Origin: Roseomonas sp. HF4
Lineage (GTDB): Bacteria; Pseudomonadota; Alphaproteobacteria; Acetobacterales; Acetobacteraceae
NCBI RefSeq assembly: GCF_005222755.1
Contig: NZ_STGD01000007.1
Location: 210,812 to 274,811, forward strand
Length of the DNA: 64,000 nt
Direction: 5' to 3'
Both the position numbers and the translations under genes were made by a program. This document shows, piece by piece, positions 43,973-53,131 of this stretch (position 1 is the stretch's first letter; the number at the start of each line of letters is the position of its first letter). The notes under the pieces were generated by a model. The model made no database searches. It saw only the letters and a list, made by a program, of their open reading frames with translations, and was not told the DNA's origin.

Positions 43973-45612
43973 GGCGTGCTGGCTCCTGAAAGCTTGGCCG
44001 CTTCCTGCTGGCGCAGCATGAAGCGCTGGATCTTGCCCGTGGTGGTCTTGGGCAGGTACGCGACGATCTCGATCTCGCGCGGGTAGGCATGCGCGCCAAC
44101 CTCGCGCCGGGCGGTCGCGATCAGGTCCTCGCGCAGCGCCTCGCTGTCGGCTTGGCCCGGCTTCAGCACGACGAACGCCTTGATGAGCTGTCCGCGCGCG
44201 GCGTCGGGCTTGCCGACAACGGCGGCCTCGGCAACCGCGGCATGGGTGAGCAGCGCGCTCTCGACCTCGAAGGGGCCGACACGGTAGCCGGCGGACTTGA
44301 TCACGTCGTCCATCCGGCCCTCGAACCAGTAGTATCCCTCAGCATCCTCGTGGCCGATGTCCCCGGTCACGATCCACCCCTGGCGGCGTAGCGCGGCCTC
44401 AGCGTCCGGATTGTTCCAGTACCCGAGCGCATAGATGCCGTCGGCAGGCGGATGGGTGGCGATCAAGCCCGATGTGCCCCAGGGCTGAACCGCACCGAAC
44501 TCGTCGACGATGGCGATCCGCTGTCCGGGCAATGGCTTGCCCATCGAACCAGGGCGCACCGCGTCGCGATCCACGAAGCGGTTCCCGATCGGCAGGCCAT
44601 GTTCCGAAGATCCGAACTGATCGAGAGGCGTGACGCCCCATACTCGGCGGAAAAAAGTGACGCACTCGGCATTCAACGGCTCACCGCAACTCATGATGCT
44701 GCGGACCGCGATGCCAGGGCGCCGCACGGCGTCCTCGCCCAACGCCATCAGTCCGCGCAGCAGGGTAGGCACCGTGCCGAGCATCGTAATGCGGTGGCGC
44801 GCCAGTAAGTCGAGCGTCGCCTCCGGCGTCGGGTTCGCCTCCCACATGTAGGCCGACACGCCTGCCGCCAGCGCGACCGAGTAGCAGACGAGGCCATAGC
44901 CCCAACCCGGATCACCGGTCGGCCAGAACACGTCGCCGGTGCGAAGATCCCCCGCGTTGCGAATCGCAGGCCAGATCGCGGCGGGAAAATTGGTCGCGAT
45001 GGCCACGGCCTTGGGCGGCCCGGTGGAGCCCGAGGTGAAGAGAAGAACGGCCGGATCGGTCCGCAGCCGCGGCGCCGGAGCGAAATCGGTCGAAGCCTTC
45101 GCAAGCGCGGCGCGATGGTCCACGTCTCCCGCCGGTACCCCGCTGCCATCATCGCGTGGCACGGTTACAACAGTGACGGGATGCGGCCAGGCCTTCGGCA
45201 TGCGCTCGCGCACATCGGCATGGGTGACGACGACCCGCGCCTGGGCATCGCCGATGCGGCGCGCTGTCGCCTCGGCCCCGAAGCCCGAGAATATCGGCAG
45301 GTGGATCGCACCGACGCGGAAGGCGCCGAGCATCGCTATGATCGCCTCGGGCACGCGGGGCAGGATGCATGCGACGCGGTCGCCCGGCCTGACGCCGAGG
45401 CCGCGCAGCATGTCTGCATGCCGCGCCGAGGCCTCGGACAGCTCGGCGAAGGTGAAGGCGCGCTGTGTGCCATAGCGCCCCTCCCAGTGCAGCGCGACGT
45501 GTCCGGAAGCGGCGTGGCGGTCCACCAGCGTCTCCGCCAGGTTCACCGTCGGGCGCCCGGTCCAGCCGAGCTCCTCGACAATGCCCGCCCAGATCACCGC
45601 CGCCTCGCTCAT
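43969..45612 (-). CDS. AMP-binding acyl/aryl-CoA ligase
   Basis: 547 residues from ATG 45612, overlapping the MaoC stop (ATGA). The adenylate-forming core motifs are intact: P-loop LLFTSGSTGPPKA near 190-202, GDPGWGYGL, QFGSSEHGLPIG, YWFEGRMDDVIKSAGYRVGP, and the catalytic lysine in TTTGKIQRF (K527). It resembles medium-chain acyl-CoA and benzoate-type CoA synthetases. It activates a carboxylic acid to its CoA thioester in the cytoplasm. With the neighbouring uptake system this suggests immediate activation of the imported acid. Aromatic versus aliphatic substrate cannot be decided from sequence. Confidence 0.88.
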   Translation of the reverse strand: MSEAAVIWAGIVEELGWTGRPTVNLAETLVDRHAASGHVALHWEGRYGTQRAFTFAELSEASARHADMLRGLGVRPGDRVACILPRVPEAIIAMLGAFRVGAIHLPIFSGFGAEATARRIGDAQARVVVTHADVRERMPKAWPHPVTVVTVPRDDGSGVPAGDVDHRAALAKASTDFAPAPRLRTDPAVLLFTSGSTGPPKAVAIATNFPAAIWPAIRNAGDLRTGDVFWPTGDPGWGYGLVCYSVALAAGVSAYMWEANPTPEATLDLLARHRITMLGTVPTLLRGLMALGEDAVRRPGIAVRSIMSCGEPLNAECVTFFRRVWGVTPLDQFGSSEHGLPIGNRFVDRDAVRPGSMGKPLPGQRIAIVDEFGAVQPWGTSGLIATHPPADGIYALGYWNNPDAEAALRRQGWIVTGDIGHEDAEGYYWFEGRMDDVIKSAGYRVGPFEVESALLTHAAVAEAAVVGKPDAARGQLIKAFVVLKPGQADSEALREDLIATARREVGAHAYPREIEIVAYLPKTTTGKIQRFMLRQQEAAKLSGASTP

Positions 45613-46073
45613 GCCGACGGCCCCCGTGCGCGCATCAGATAAAGGTGGCTGCCTTCGACCACGGTCTCGCCTGTCTGGTTCGTCAGTGTGACCTTGAAGC
45701 GGATCCGCCCGGTATCCTTGCCGGGATCGCGCAGGACCTCGGCGACCTCGAAATGGCTGGTCAGCACGTCGTCGGCAAAGACCGGCTTCCTGTAACGGAA
45801 GCTCACCTCCAGCATCGCGACCATGCTCGCCTCGAGCAGCGTGGAGAGCTTCGTTGCACCGAGCGCGCTGTAGCCGGCGACGAGCAGACCGTGCGCGAGC
45901 GGTCGGCCGAAGCGCGTCCCTGCCGCATACTCCGCATCGTAGTGGATTGGGTGCGCGTCGCCCGTGATTCGCGCGAAATCGAGGAAATCCTTGACCGTGC
46001 AGGTCGAACGCGCGCCGGGGAACGACTGCCCCGGCGCGAAATCCTCGATGTAGAGCTGCCGCGCCTCGGCCAT
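45609..46073 (-). CDS. MaoC family (R)-hydratase / hot-dog fold protein
   Basis: 154 residues. The hot-dog fold core has the hydratase motif FARITGDAHPIHYDAEYA with the Asp-His catalytic dyad, followed by FGRPLAHGLLVAGYSA. Such proteins add water to enoyl-CoA or sometimes act as thioesterases. It sits between the substrate-binding protein gene (5 bases away) and the CoA ligase (ATGA overlap), so it likely acts on the CoA ester made by that ligase. Confidence 0.88.
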   Translation of the reverse strand: MAEARQLYIEDFAPGQSFPGARSTCTVKDFLDFARITGDAHPIHYDAEYAAGTRFGRPLAHGLLVAGYSALGATKLSTLLEASMVAMLEVSFRYRKPVFADDVLTSHFEVAEVLRDPGKDTGRIRFKVTLTNQTGETVVEGSHLYLMRARGPSA

Positions 46074-46078
46074 GGCGG

Positions 46079-47287
46079 TCAGGGCTGCGCCTGCAGCCGC
46101 TGCTCGATCAGCTTGCGCGACAGGTCGGGCTGGAACTCGAGCACGCGCGCCTGAAGGTTTCCCTCGCGGCGGTTGGGGCCGAAGGTCGTGGGCAGGCCGA
46201 CGCCGGTCTCGAAGTTGGAAAGACCTTCCAGCGCGCGGATGAAGCCGTCGCGCGAGAGGTCACGACCGGCCTTGCGCAGGCCCTCGGCGAAGACCATGGC
46301 GCCATTGTAGCCCAGGCAGTCGCCGAGATCCGGGCGGTTCTGCCGCGCGAGGTCCGGGAAGCGTGCGGTGAACTTCTGCACATAGGCCTGCATGCGCGGA
46401 TCCGTTGGCCGCTCCGGGAGGTCGGCCAGCGTAATCACGTTCATCACGCCGACCGCCGCTGGCCCGACGGTCGCCGGATAGGTACGGTTGGACGTCGCGT
46501 TGGAGCCGATGATCTTCGCCGTGAGGCCGAGCTGCCGTGCCTGGCGGGTGATCGTCGCCGCGGGCGCAGGGAAGCCGTAGATCACGATGACGTCCGGCTC
46601 CGCCTGCCGCATGCGCAGGAGCTGCGCAGTGAAATCGGTATCTGTAAGGTTGAAGACCTCGGTCGCGACGAGAGGCTTGCCGCGCGCACGCATCTGCTCC
46701 GTGAGGCTCTGCCCGCCGCGGCGGCCGTATTCGTCGGTCTGCTGCGCCAGCGCGACCTTCTGGCCGCCCAGGACATCAAGCACGAAATCGGCCAGCGCCT
46801 TTCCCTGCAGCCTGTCATTCAGTGGTCCGGTGCGGAAGACGTTGTTCTTGTACGGCTCGGTGGCCGCAGGGCTCGAGAAGATCGAGACCAGCACCGGGAC
46901 GGCTGCGGCGGCGCGCAGCGTCGGCTCCATCGCCTGCCCGATCGCGCTGGAGGATGGGCCGAAGACGGCGAAGACGCGTTCATCGTCCACCAGGCGGCGG
47001 AAGCCGGCAATGGAGCGCGCCGGCGTGCTCTCGTCGTCGATCGAGACGATCTCGATGCGCCGGCCATGGATGCCGCCGGCGGCGTTCAGCTCGTCGAAGA
47101 CGATCTGCGCGCCGGAGAGGTTGCCCTGGCCGAACACGGCCTGGACCCCGGTGAGGCTACCGAGCACGCCGACCTTCACGGCGCTGTCGGTGACGCCGGT
47201 GCGGTCCTGTGCCGTGGCCTCCCGCGCCCCGACGGTAACGAGGGCGAGGCCGGCGGCACCGGTTGCGAGCTCGCGACGCGTGATCAT
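46079..47287 (-). CDS. ABC transporter periplasmic substrate-binding protein (LivK-like)
   Basis: 402 residues from ATG 47287 with GGGAG upstream; the start overlaps the stop of the oxidoreductase gene (ATGA). The N-terminus ITRRELATGAAGLALV... ends near ATAQ and looks like a twin-arginine or Sec signal. The mature protein is a type I periplasmic binding fold: VKVGVLGSLTGVQAVFGQG, FDELNAAGGIHGRRIEIVSID, AVFGPSSSAIGQAM. It captures the substrate for LivHMGF. LivK-like proteins of this class frequently bind aromatic acids as well as amino acids. Confidence 0.9.
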   Translation of the reverse strand: MITRRELATGAAGLALVTVGAREATAQDRTGVTDSAVKVGVLGSLTGVQAVFGQGNLSGAQIVFDELNAAGGIHGRRIEIVSIDDESTPARSIAGFRRLVDDERVFAVFGPSSSAIGQAMEPTLRAAAAVPVLVSIFSSPAATEPYKNNVFRTGPLNDRLQGKALADFVLDVLGGQKVALAQQTDEYGRRGGQSLTEQMRARGKPLVATEVFNLTDTDFTAQLLRMRQAEPDVIVIYGFPAPAATITRQARQLGLTAKIIGSNATSNRTYPATVGPAAVGVMNVITLADLPERPTDPRMQAYVQKFTARFPDLARQNRPDLGDCLGYNGAMVFAEGLRKAGRDLSRDGFIRALEGLSNFETGVGLPTTFGPNRREGNLQARVLEFQPDLSRKLIEQRLQAQP

Positions 47288-48465
47288 GACGGTGGTCTCC
47301 CTTCGTCGTGGCGTTGAACGAGGACATGCCGGCGGGCGAAGTGCCCGCCATAGGCGTAAGGCGGTGGCCAGGGCAGCGGCGCACCGAGCGCATGCGACCA
47401 GTGTCTGGCCCACCAGGGGTCGTAGAGTGCGGCACGGCCGACGGCGACCATGTCGGCGGCCTCATCCGCGACGATGGACTCCGCCTGCGCCGCCTCGGCG
47501 ATTCCGCCGACCGCCATCGTCGCGATAGCCGCTTCGGCGCGGATGCGGCGCGCGAACGGCACCTGCCACATGGCGCCCGCCGGCGGACGGGACTGCGGGT
47601 CGGTCTGGCCGGAGGATGCCACGATCAGGTCGCAGCCGGCGTCGTACAGCGCCGTCGCGATCCTGACCGCGTCTTCTGCCGTCAGCCCGCCATCCAGCCA
47701 GTCGCTGCAGGAAAGGCGTGTCGTGACGGGCATGCTGTCGGGCACGGCAGCCCGCACAGCGCGAAGGATCGTAAGGGGGAAACGCAGACGATTCTCAAGG
47801 CTGCCCCCGAAGCCGTCGGTCCGACGGTTCGACAGCGGCGACAGGAAGGAGGAGACGAGATAGCCATGAGCGAAGTGCAGCTCGATGAGGTCAAAGCCCG
47901 CGGCGACCGCACGCCTTGCGGCTGCGGCGTGCTGCGTCGCTATCGCGAGGAGATCGTCACTGGTCGCCTCGCACGGCACCTGGTTGGCTTGCGACCATGG
48001 GATCGGCGATGGCGCGAGCAGTGGCCAGTTTCCATCTGCAAGGGGCCTGGAGAACCCTTCCCACAATGGCCGGGTGGAACCCTTCCGGCCCGCATGACCG
48101 ATCTGAACGCCGATGCGGGCGGGCGTGTGCGTGTGGATGGACGCGACTATCCTGCGCCAAGCCTCGGTCTGCGCATCGTTCCACAGTCCCGGGCAGCCGG
48201 GCGTGATGCGGGCTTCCGGCGAGATGCAGGTCATCTCGGCGACAACCAGACCCGCACCCCCAAGTGCATGCAAGCCTAGGTGCATGGCGTGCCAGTCCCC
48301 CGGCACGCCGTCCGAGCACATGTACTGGGCCATGGGCGAGACGACGAGGCGGTTCGCGAAGGTCACGCCTCGTAGGGTGAAGGCCGTCAGGCAGCTTGGC
48401 GTCCCGTCGCGTGGCCGGGTCACCGCGTGCGTCTCGCTTGCTGAGTTCCCGGCGAAGGGAAGCAT
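47284..48465 (-). CDS. Old Yellow Enzyme family NADH:flavin oxidoreductase
   Basis: 393 residues from ATG 48465 (GAGG about 10 bases upstream; ATG 48474 is also possible). FMN-binding TIM barrel with RLVVSPMAQYMCSDG, the active-site region QIGHAGRKGST, ELHFAHGYLVSSFLSP, GGSLENRLRFP and a C-terminal DMVAVGRAALYDP. It resembles the C-terminal reductase half of two-domain aromatic-CoA monooxygenase/reductases such as 2-aminobenzoyl-CoA monooxygenase or salicylyl-CoA 5-hydroxylase, but here it is free-standing, with no FAD monooxygenase half in the window. It is the first gene of the uptake/CoA ligase operon. Confidence 0.85.
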   Translation of the reverse strand: MLPFAGNSASETHAVTRPRDGTPSCLTAFTLRGVTFANRLVVSPMAQYMCSDGVPGDWHAMHLGLHALGGAGLVVAEMTCISPEARITPGCPGLWNDAQTEAWRRIVASIHTHTPARIGVQIGHAGRKGSTRPLWEGFSRPLADGNWPLLAPSPIPWSQANQVPCEATSDDLLAIATQHAAAARRAVAAGFDLIELHFAHGYLVSSFLSPLSNRRTDGFGGSLENRLRFPLTILRAVRAAVPDSMPVTTRLSCSDWLDGGLTAEDAVRIATALYDAGCDLIVASSGQTDPQSRPPAGAMWQVPFARRIRAEAAIATMAVGGIAEAAQAESIVADEAADMVAVGRAALYDPWWARHWSHALGAPLPWPPPYAYGGHFARRHVLVQRHDEGRPPS

Positions 48466-48582
48466 GCGCCGCATCCCTCATGTCGACGCCATTCCAGAAC
48501 CACGCGACGCAATCTGTAAAGGGGGGTGTTCGATCGCTGCGCGCTGTTGCAGGCTTCCGGCCTAGCGAGGAGCGCGCATTGC

Positions 48583-50589
48583 ATGGTGGGCTGGCGTGTC
48601 GGGATCGACATCGGGGGCACGTTCACCGACGTCGTGGCTGTACATGAGGCGGGCGAGGCACCGCGCAGCGCAAAGGTACCGTCGCGTGCCGTGGATCCGG
48701 TGGGAAGCATCACGGCGGCCATCGCGGCGGTAGGCTTGAGACCGGACGAGATCGAGGACCTCATCCACGGTACCACGCGTGTGACCAACGCGATTGTGGA
48801 GGGCCGGCTTGAACCTGTGGCGCTGATCGCGACCGACGGCTTCGAAGACATCATCGAGATCGGGCGACAAAGCCGGCGGGATTTGTACCGCCTCGACGTT
48901 CCGCCGAAGCCGACGCCGCTCGTGCCCCGCGATCGGCGAATTGCTGCCGGCGGCCGGATTCTGCACGACGGCACGGAACTGCTGCCCCTGACGCCGGAAG
49001 ACGCGAACAAGGCCGCTGCGCAGGCGATAGCGAGCGGCGTGCGGTCCGTCGCGATCGCCCTGCTTCATGCCTATGCCAATCCCGCGCATGAGCAGGCGAT
49101 CGCCGCACGGCTGAAGGAACGCATACCCTTCCTGTCGTTGTCCCATGTCATCAACCCGGAGGCGCGTGAGTACGAGCGAACCATCGCGACGGTGCTGAAC
49201 GCGGCGGTCATGCCCCTGGCCGGCGAGTACCTGGCGCGACTGCGCGCAACGCTGCCGGCGGAAACGCGGCTCTCGGTGATGCATTCGGCGGGCGGCATGG
49301 CTTCCCCCGAGGCGGCTTCCGAGCGTCCGTTGCTGATGGCGCTGTCCGGGCCGGCGGCCGGGGTCGCCGCCGCAGCGGCCGTCGCGCGCGAGACCGGGGA
49401 GCGCGCAGTGCTGTCCTTCGACATGGGGGGCACGACGACAGATGTCGCCCTCATCCTGGACGGCGAGGCCGAGATAACCGCCGACGCGAAGCTCGCAGAC
49501 CAGCCGCTGCGGCAACCGATGGTCGCCATTGAATCCATCGGCGCCGGCGGCGGCTCCATCGTCCGGCACGGGCCAGCAGGGCTGAGCATCGGTCCGCAGA
49601 GCGCGGGCGCCGAGCCGGGACCCGCCTGCTATGGCCGCGGCGGCGAACGGCCGACGGTATGCGATGCGAATGCGATCCTCGGCTACCTGAACCCGCGACG
49701 GAAGCTGGGCAGCGAGATCATGCTGGACCGCGCCGCGGCGGCGGCCGCGCTCGCACCTCTGGCGGAGACGCTGGGCGTCACGATCGTGGAACTCGCTCTC
49801 GGCGTGTTGCGCGTGGCGGATGCGACGATGGCCCGCGCGCTGAACAAGATCACGGTCGAGCGCGGCGTGGACGGTCGCGGCGCGACGCTGCTCGCCTTCG
49901 GCGGCATGGGCCCGATGCATGCGATCGGGCTGGCCCGAGCCTACGGGATGTCGCGCGTGCTGGTGCCAGCCTTCTCTTCGGCCTTCTCGGCGCTGGGCTG
50001 CGTGGCGGCGGAGACCAGCTATACCCGCCAGCGCACCTTGCGCCTGCCCGGTGATTGCTTCGACCTCTTTCGCCTGGCGTCCGTGCGCAGCGCGCTCGCT
50101 GACGAACTCGGCGCACCTTTTCTCGAACAGGGGCACGCAACCGAGGCGCTGGTGGTCGAGGAGACGGCACTGATCCGCTACCGTGGCCAGTCCTACGCCG
50201 TGGATGTCGCGATGAACGGGATCGGCACCGCGGAAGAACTCGCGGCAGCCTTCGAGGCACGTCACGATGCGTTGTTCGGCTTCGCATCCGGTGAGGCATG
50301 GGAACTCCTGGGCTTGCGCGTTCGTGTCCGCGCGCCGCGCGAAGCACGCATCCCGCACGCACCGGTCAGCGCCGCGCCGGCATGGCCATTCGCGACGGAC
50401 CCCTGCTGGTTCGCACCAGGCGAGCCCGTGCAGACGCCGCGCTACGATCGCGCGGTCCTCTCGCCCCGCGACGTGATCCACGGACCGGCGATCATCGAGG
50501 ACGACTGGTCCACCATCGTTGTGCCGCCGGGATGGCGAGGGACCCCCGACGAAAGGGGCAACATCCTTCTGACCGAGGAGGCCGCGTGA
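48583..50589 (+). CDS. hyuA: Hydantoinase/oxoprolinase family protein, subunit A
   Basis: 668 residues from ATG 48583. The actin-like ATPase start WRVGIDIGGTFTDVVAV and the later FDMGGTTTDVALI are the two phosphate-binding loops of HyuA/oxoprolinase/acetone-carboxylase beta subunits. GAGGGSIV and GPACYGRGG are also present. These enzymes use ATP to activate a cyclic amide or ketone substrate (for example 5-oxoproline, N-methylhydantoin). It is divergent from the uptake operon, separated by 117 bases, so the two units may be co-regulated. The frame is open 19 codons further upstream. Confidence 0.9.
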   Translation: MVGWRVGIDIGGTFTDVVAVHEAGEAPRSAKVPSRAVDPVGSITAAIAAVGLRPDEIEDLIHGTTRVTNAIVEGRLEPVALIATDGFEDIIEIGRQSRRDLYRLDVPPKPTPLVPRDRRIAAGGRILHDGTELLPLTPEDANKAAAQAIASGVRSVAIALLHAYANPAHEQAIAARLKERIPFLSLSHVINPEAREYERTIATVLNAAVMPLAGEYLARLRATLPAETRLSVMHSAGGMASPEAASERPLLMALSGPAAGVAAAAAVARETGERAVLSFDMGGTTTDVALILDGEAEITADAKLADQPLRQPMVAIESIGAGGGSIVRHGPAGLSIGPQSAGAEPGPACYGRGGERPTVCDANAILGYLNPRRKLGSEIMLDRAAAAAALAPLAETLGVTIVELALGVLRVADATMARALNKITVERGVDGRGATLLAFGGMGPMHAIGLARAYGMSRVLVPAFSSAFSALGCVAAETSYTRQRTLRLPGDCFDLFRLASVRSALADELGAPFLEQGHATEALVVEETALIRYRGQSYAVDVAMNGIGTAEELAAAFEARHDALFGFASGEAWELLGLRVRVRAPREARIPHAPVSAAPAWPFATDPCWFAPGEPVQTPRYDRAVLSPRDVIHGPAIIEDDWSTIVVPPGWRGTPDERGNILLTEEAA

Positions 50590-52181
50590 CCACGGCCATG
50601 CCAGACCCGTTCCAACTCGAGGTCCTTCGTCACGCATTGACCGCGATCGCGGAGGAGATGTCGTTCGTTGTCATGCGATCAGCGCGTTCGCCACTGCTGC
50701 GCGAGGCGGGCGACCTTTCCTCGGCGCTGACCGATGCTCGCGGGCAACTTGTCGCGCAGGGACGCGACATCCCCGTGCATCTCGGCGTGATGTCGTTCAC
50801 CGTCGGTGCCTTCCTCGAGCGCGTTCCGGCAGAGCGCCTGCGGCCCGGCGATGTCTGGTTCACCAACTTGCCGGAACTTGGCGGCAATCACCTGCCGGAT
50901 GTGAAGGCCATTCGCCCGGTCTTTGCCGAAGGCCGGCTCGTCGGCTTCGCGGTCAGCCTGGCGCACTGGGCGGATATCGGCGGCGGCTGGCCTGGATCCT
51001 ACCTCGCGGGCGCGACGGAATCCTTCCAGGAGGGGCTGCGCATCCCGCCGCTCCGCGTGGTCACTGCGGACGGACTCGACCGGGAGAAACTCGCCGTCAT
51101 CCTGAACAATGTCCGAGGCCCGGCGGAACGCGAGGGCGACCTCCTGGCGCAGGTTGCCGCGACGCGCACAGCCGAACAGCGCCTGCAGGCACTTTGCGCC
51201 GCAGAGGGCGCGGCCACCGTCGAGGCGGCAATGGATGCGCTGCATGACCGCTCCGAGGCAGCGATGCGGGCGGCCATCGCATCCCTGCCGCAGGGCGTCT
51301 TCGAGGGCGAGGATTTCCTCGATGACGACGGACCTGGGGGCGCGCCGGCCGCCGTTCGTGTTCGCATCACGGTGGAGGACGACCGGGCGACGTTCGATTT
51401 CTCCGCGACGGACGATGCGCTGTCGGGCCCGCTGAACACGACGCCGTACGTTACCGCGGCGGCGGTCTACTATGCGATGAAGGCGATCGCCGGGCCCGAC
51501 ATCCAGCCGAATGGCGGTTGCTATCGGCCGCTGACGATTACGACGCGTCCTGGTTCCCTGCTGCAGCCGCCGGCTGAGAAGCCCCTGGTCGGCGGAAATC
51601 ATGAGACATCGCAGCGCGCGGTCGATGCCATCTTCCGCGCCTTCGAGAAGACCATTCCCGAACGGCTGGCGGCCGGTGGATCGACCACGGCGGGGCTGCT
51701 GATCTTCGGCGGAGCCGGGCGCGACGGAGCGTGGAAGACGCTGTACGAGCCGCATGGAGGTGGTGAGGGCGCGCGTTTCGATCGTGGAGGCTCAGCAACC
51801 ACCCGCGTCCATCTGACCAACACCAACAACACGCCGGCGGAGGTGATCGAGGCCGAATTCCCCATCCGCATCGGCTACCAGGTGCTTCGGCGGGGCTCAG
51901 GCGGCGCCGGGCGTTTCCCCGGTGGCGACGGAATCGTCCGCGAATACCTCGTCCTGGCGGAGAGCCTGTCCCTGACGACCATGTTTGAGCGGCGCGTCGT
52001 CCCGCCCTATGGCATGGCCGGCGGCCAGCCCGGCGCACCGTTCAAGTGCATCCTGAAGCGGCGCGACGGGAACGAGGAGGAGTTGCGCGGCAAGGCCAAC
52101 CTGATGGTGTCACGGGGCGACCGCGTCGTGCTGCACACCAGTGGCGGGGGTGGATACGGCGCCAAGGCACGTGGCGGGTGA
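50586..52181 (+). CDS. hyuB: Hydantoinase/oxoprolinase family protein, subunit B
   Basis: 531 residues. GTG 50586 overlaps the hyuA stop (GTGA), with GAGGAGG 4 bases upstream; ATG 50598 is possible. Motifs of HyuB are clear: AITAIAEEMSFVVMRSARSP-like start, EAGDLSSALTDARGQLVAQG, and near the C-terminus PPYGMAGGQPGA and the glycine-rich HTSGGGGYG. It forms the catalytic complex with HyuA. The true ring substrate is unknown; the context of an organic-acid uptake operon is suggestive only. Confidence 0.9.
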   Translation: MTTAMPDPFQLEVLRHALTAIAEEMSFVVMRSARSPLLREAGDLSSALTDARGQLVAQGRDIPVHLGVMSFTVGAFLERVPAERLRPGDVWFTNLPELGGNHLPDVKAIRPVFAEGRLVGFAVSLAHWADIGGGWPGSYLAGATESFQEGLRIPPLRVVTADGLDREKLAVILNNVRGPAEREGDLLAQVAATRTAEQRLQALCAAEGAATVEAAMDALHDRSEAAMRAAIASLPQGVFEGEDFLDDDGPGGAPAAVRVRITVEDDRATFDFSATDDALSGPLNTTPYVTAAAVYYAMKAIAGPDIQPNGGCYRPLTITTRPGSLLQPPAEKPLVGGNHETSQRAVDAIFRAFEKTIPERLAAGGSTTAGLLIFGGAGRDGAWKTLYEPHGGGEGARFDRGGSATTRVHLTNTNNTPAEVIEAEFPIRIGYQVLRRGSGGAGRFPGGDGIVREYLVLAESLSLTTMFERRVVPPYGMAGGQPGAPFKCILKRRDGNEEELRGKANLMVSRGDRVVLHTSGGGGYGAKARGG

Positions 52182-52195
52182 GGATCTTGCCTGAC

Positions 52196-52218
52196 GGCCG
52201 AAGGCTTCGCCTTCGGCC
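52196..52218. terminator. Bidirectional hairpin between hyuB and the SDR gene
   Basis: Perfect 10-bp inverted repeat (ggccgaaggc / gccttcggcc) with a TTC loop, 15 bases after the hyuB stop and between two convergent genes. No U-tract on either strand, so terminator function is likely but not proven. Confidence 0.6.
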
Positions 52219-52348
52219 CCTCAGACACCAGATTGCCGGCCGGGCGCATCCCCAGCCTTGTCGGCCTGCAGCCGCCGCAGGTCGGTCCTCGGGCGGCTTG
52301 GTTTTGCGCGTCAGCTGACGCTGCGGACGAAGACCTCTCGGACACGGT

Positions 52349-53131
52349 TCAGACGTCCCAACCGCCATCCACCACCAGTTCCTGCCCGGTGATGTTCCGT
52401 GCGTCCGCGCTGGCGAGAAACAACACCGCGTTCGCCACGTCCTGCGGTTCCGTCAGGCGTCGCAGCGCCATGTCCTCGAGGTATTCCTCATAGACCTGCT
52501 CGTAGGACCAGCCACGTGCGCGCGCCTTCTCATGGCAGAGCTTTTCGAGCCGCGGGCTGCGCACGATCCCGGGGCACACGGTGTTGCAGTTGATGTTGTG
52601 CTGCCCGACCTCGAGCGCGACGGTGCGGGTCAGCCCGCGGATCGCCCATTTCGATGCACTGTATGCGGCACGGTTCTTGTAGCCGCGGAGGCCCGCTGCC
52701 CCGGCGATGTTCACGATCTTCCCGGAACGCTGCGCGATCATGCCAGGGACAATGAGCTTGATCGGCAGGAAGAGGCCGCGGATGTTGGTCTCGATGACCG
52801 CGCTGAAATCGGCTGCATCGATGTCCTGAACAGGAGTTTCGATGGGCCCCGTTATGCCCACGATGTTGACCAGGATGTCGATCCTGCCGCCGAGGAACGC
52901 GTTTGCGTTCCGTACCATCTCCGCGACAGACGGTTCTTCGACGACGTCGCAGACGCAGGTCCCTGCGCGCCTGCCGGTGCGCCGGACGCGGTCGGCAACC
53001 TCCTCCAATGCCGTGATGTCGCGCGCCGCCAGGAATACGTCCGCGCCCTCGCGCGCAAGGGTCTCGGTGATCGCGGCCCCCATACCCTTGGCGCCGCCCG
53101 TCAACACCGCGTTCATTCCCGAGAGCTTCAT
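52349..53131 (-). CDS. Short-chain dehydrogenase/reductase (SDR)
   Basis: 260 residues from ATG 53131 with GGAG 8 bases upstream. Cofactor motif TGGAKGMG at 11-18, a structural NIVG where most members have NNAG, and the catalytic YSASK with upstream Ser in NIAGAAG replaced by Ala-Gly context, so the usual Ser of the triad is not obvious. C-terminal VVDGGWDV is typical. It oxidises or reduces a secondary alcohol/ketone with NAD(P). It is convergent with hyuB. Confidence 0.88.
   Translation of the reverse strand: MKLSGMNAVLTGGAKGMGAAITETLAREGADVFLAARDITALEEVADRVRRTGRRAGTCVCDVVEEPSVAEMVRNANAFLGGRIDILVNIVGITGPIETPVQDIDAADFSAVIETNIRGLFLPIKLIVPGMIAQRSGKIVNIAGAAGLRGYKNRAAYSASKWAIRGLTRTVALEVGQHNINCNTVCPGIVRSPRLEKLCHEKARARGWSYEQVYEEYLEDMALRRLTEPQDVANAVLFLASADARNITGQELVVDGGWDV

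Noticed and set aside
48562..50637. Long minus-strand frame (691 codons) opposite hyuA
   Set aside because: No domain motifs and biased Arg/Gln/His composition; hyuA on the plus strand carries all family motifs.
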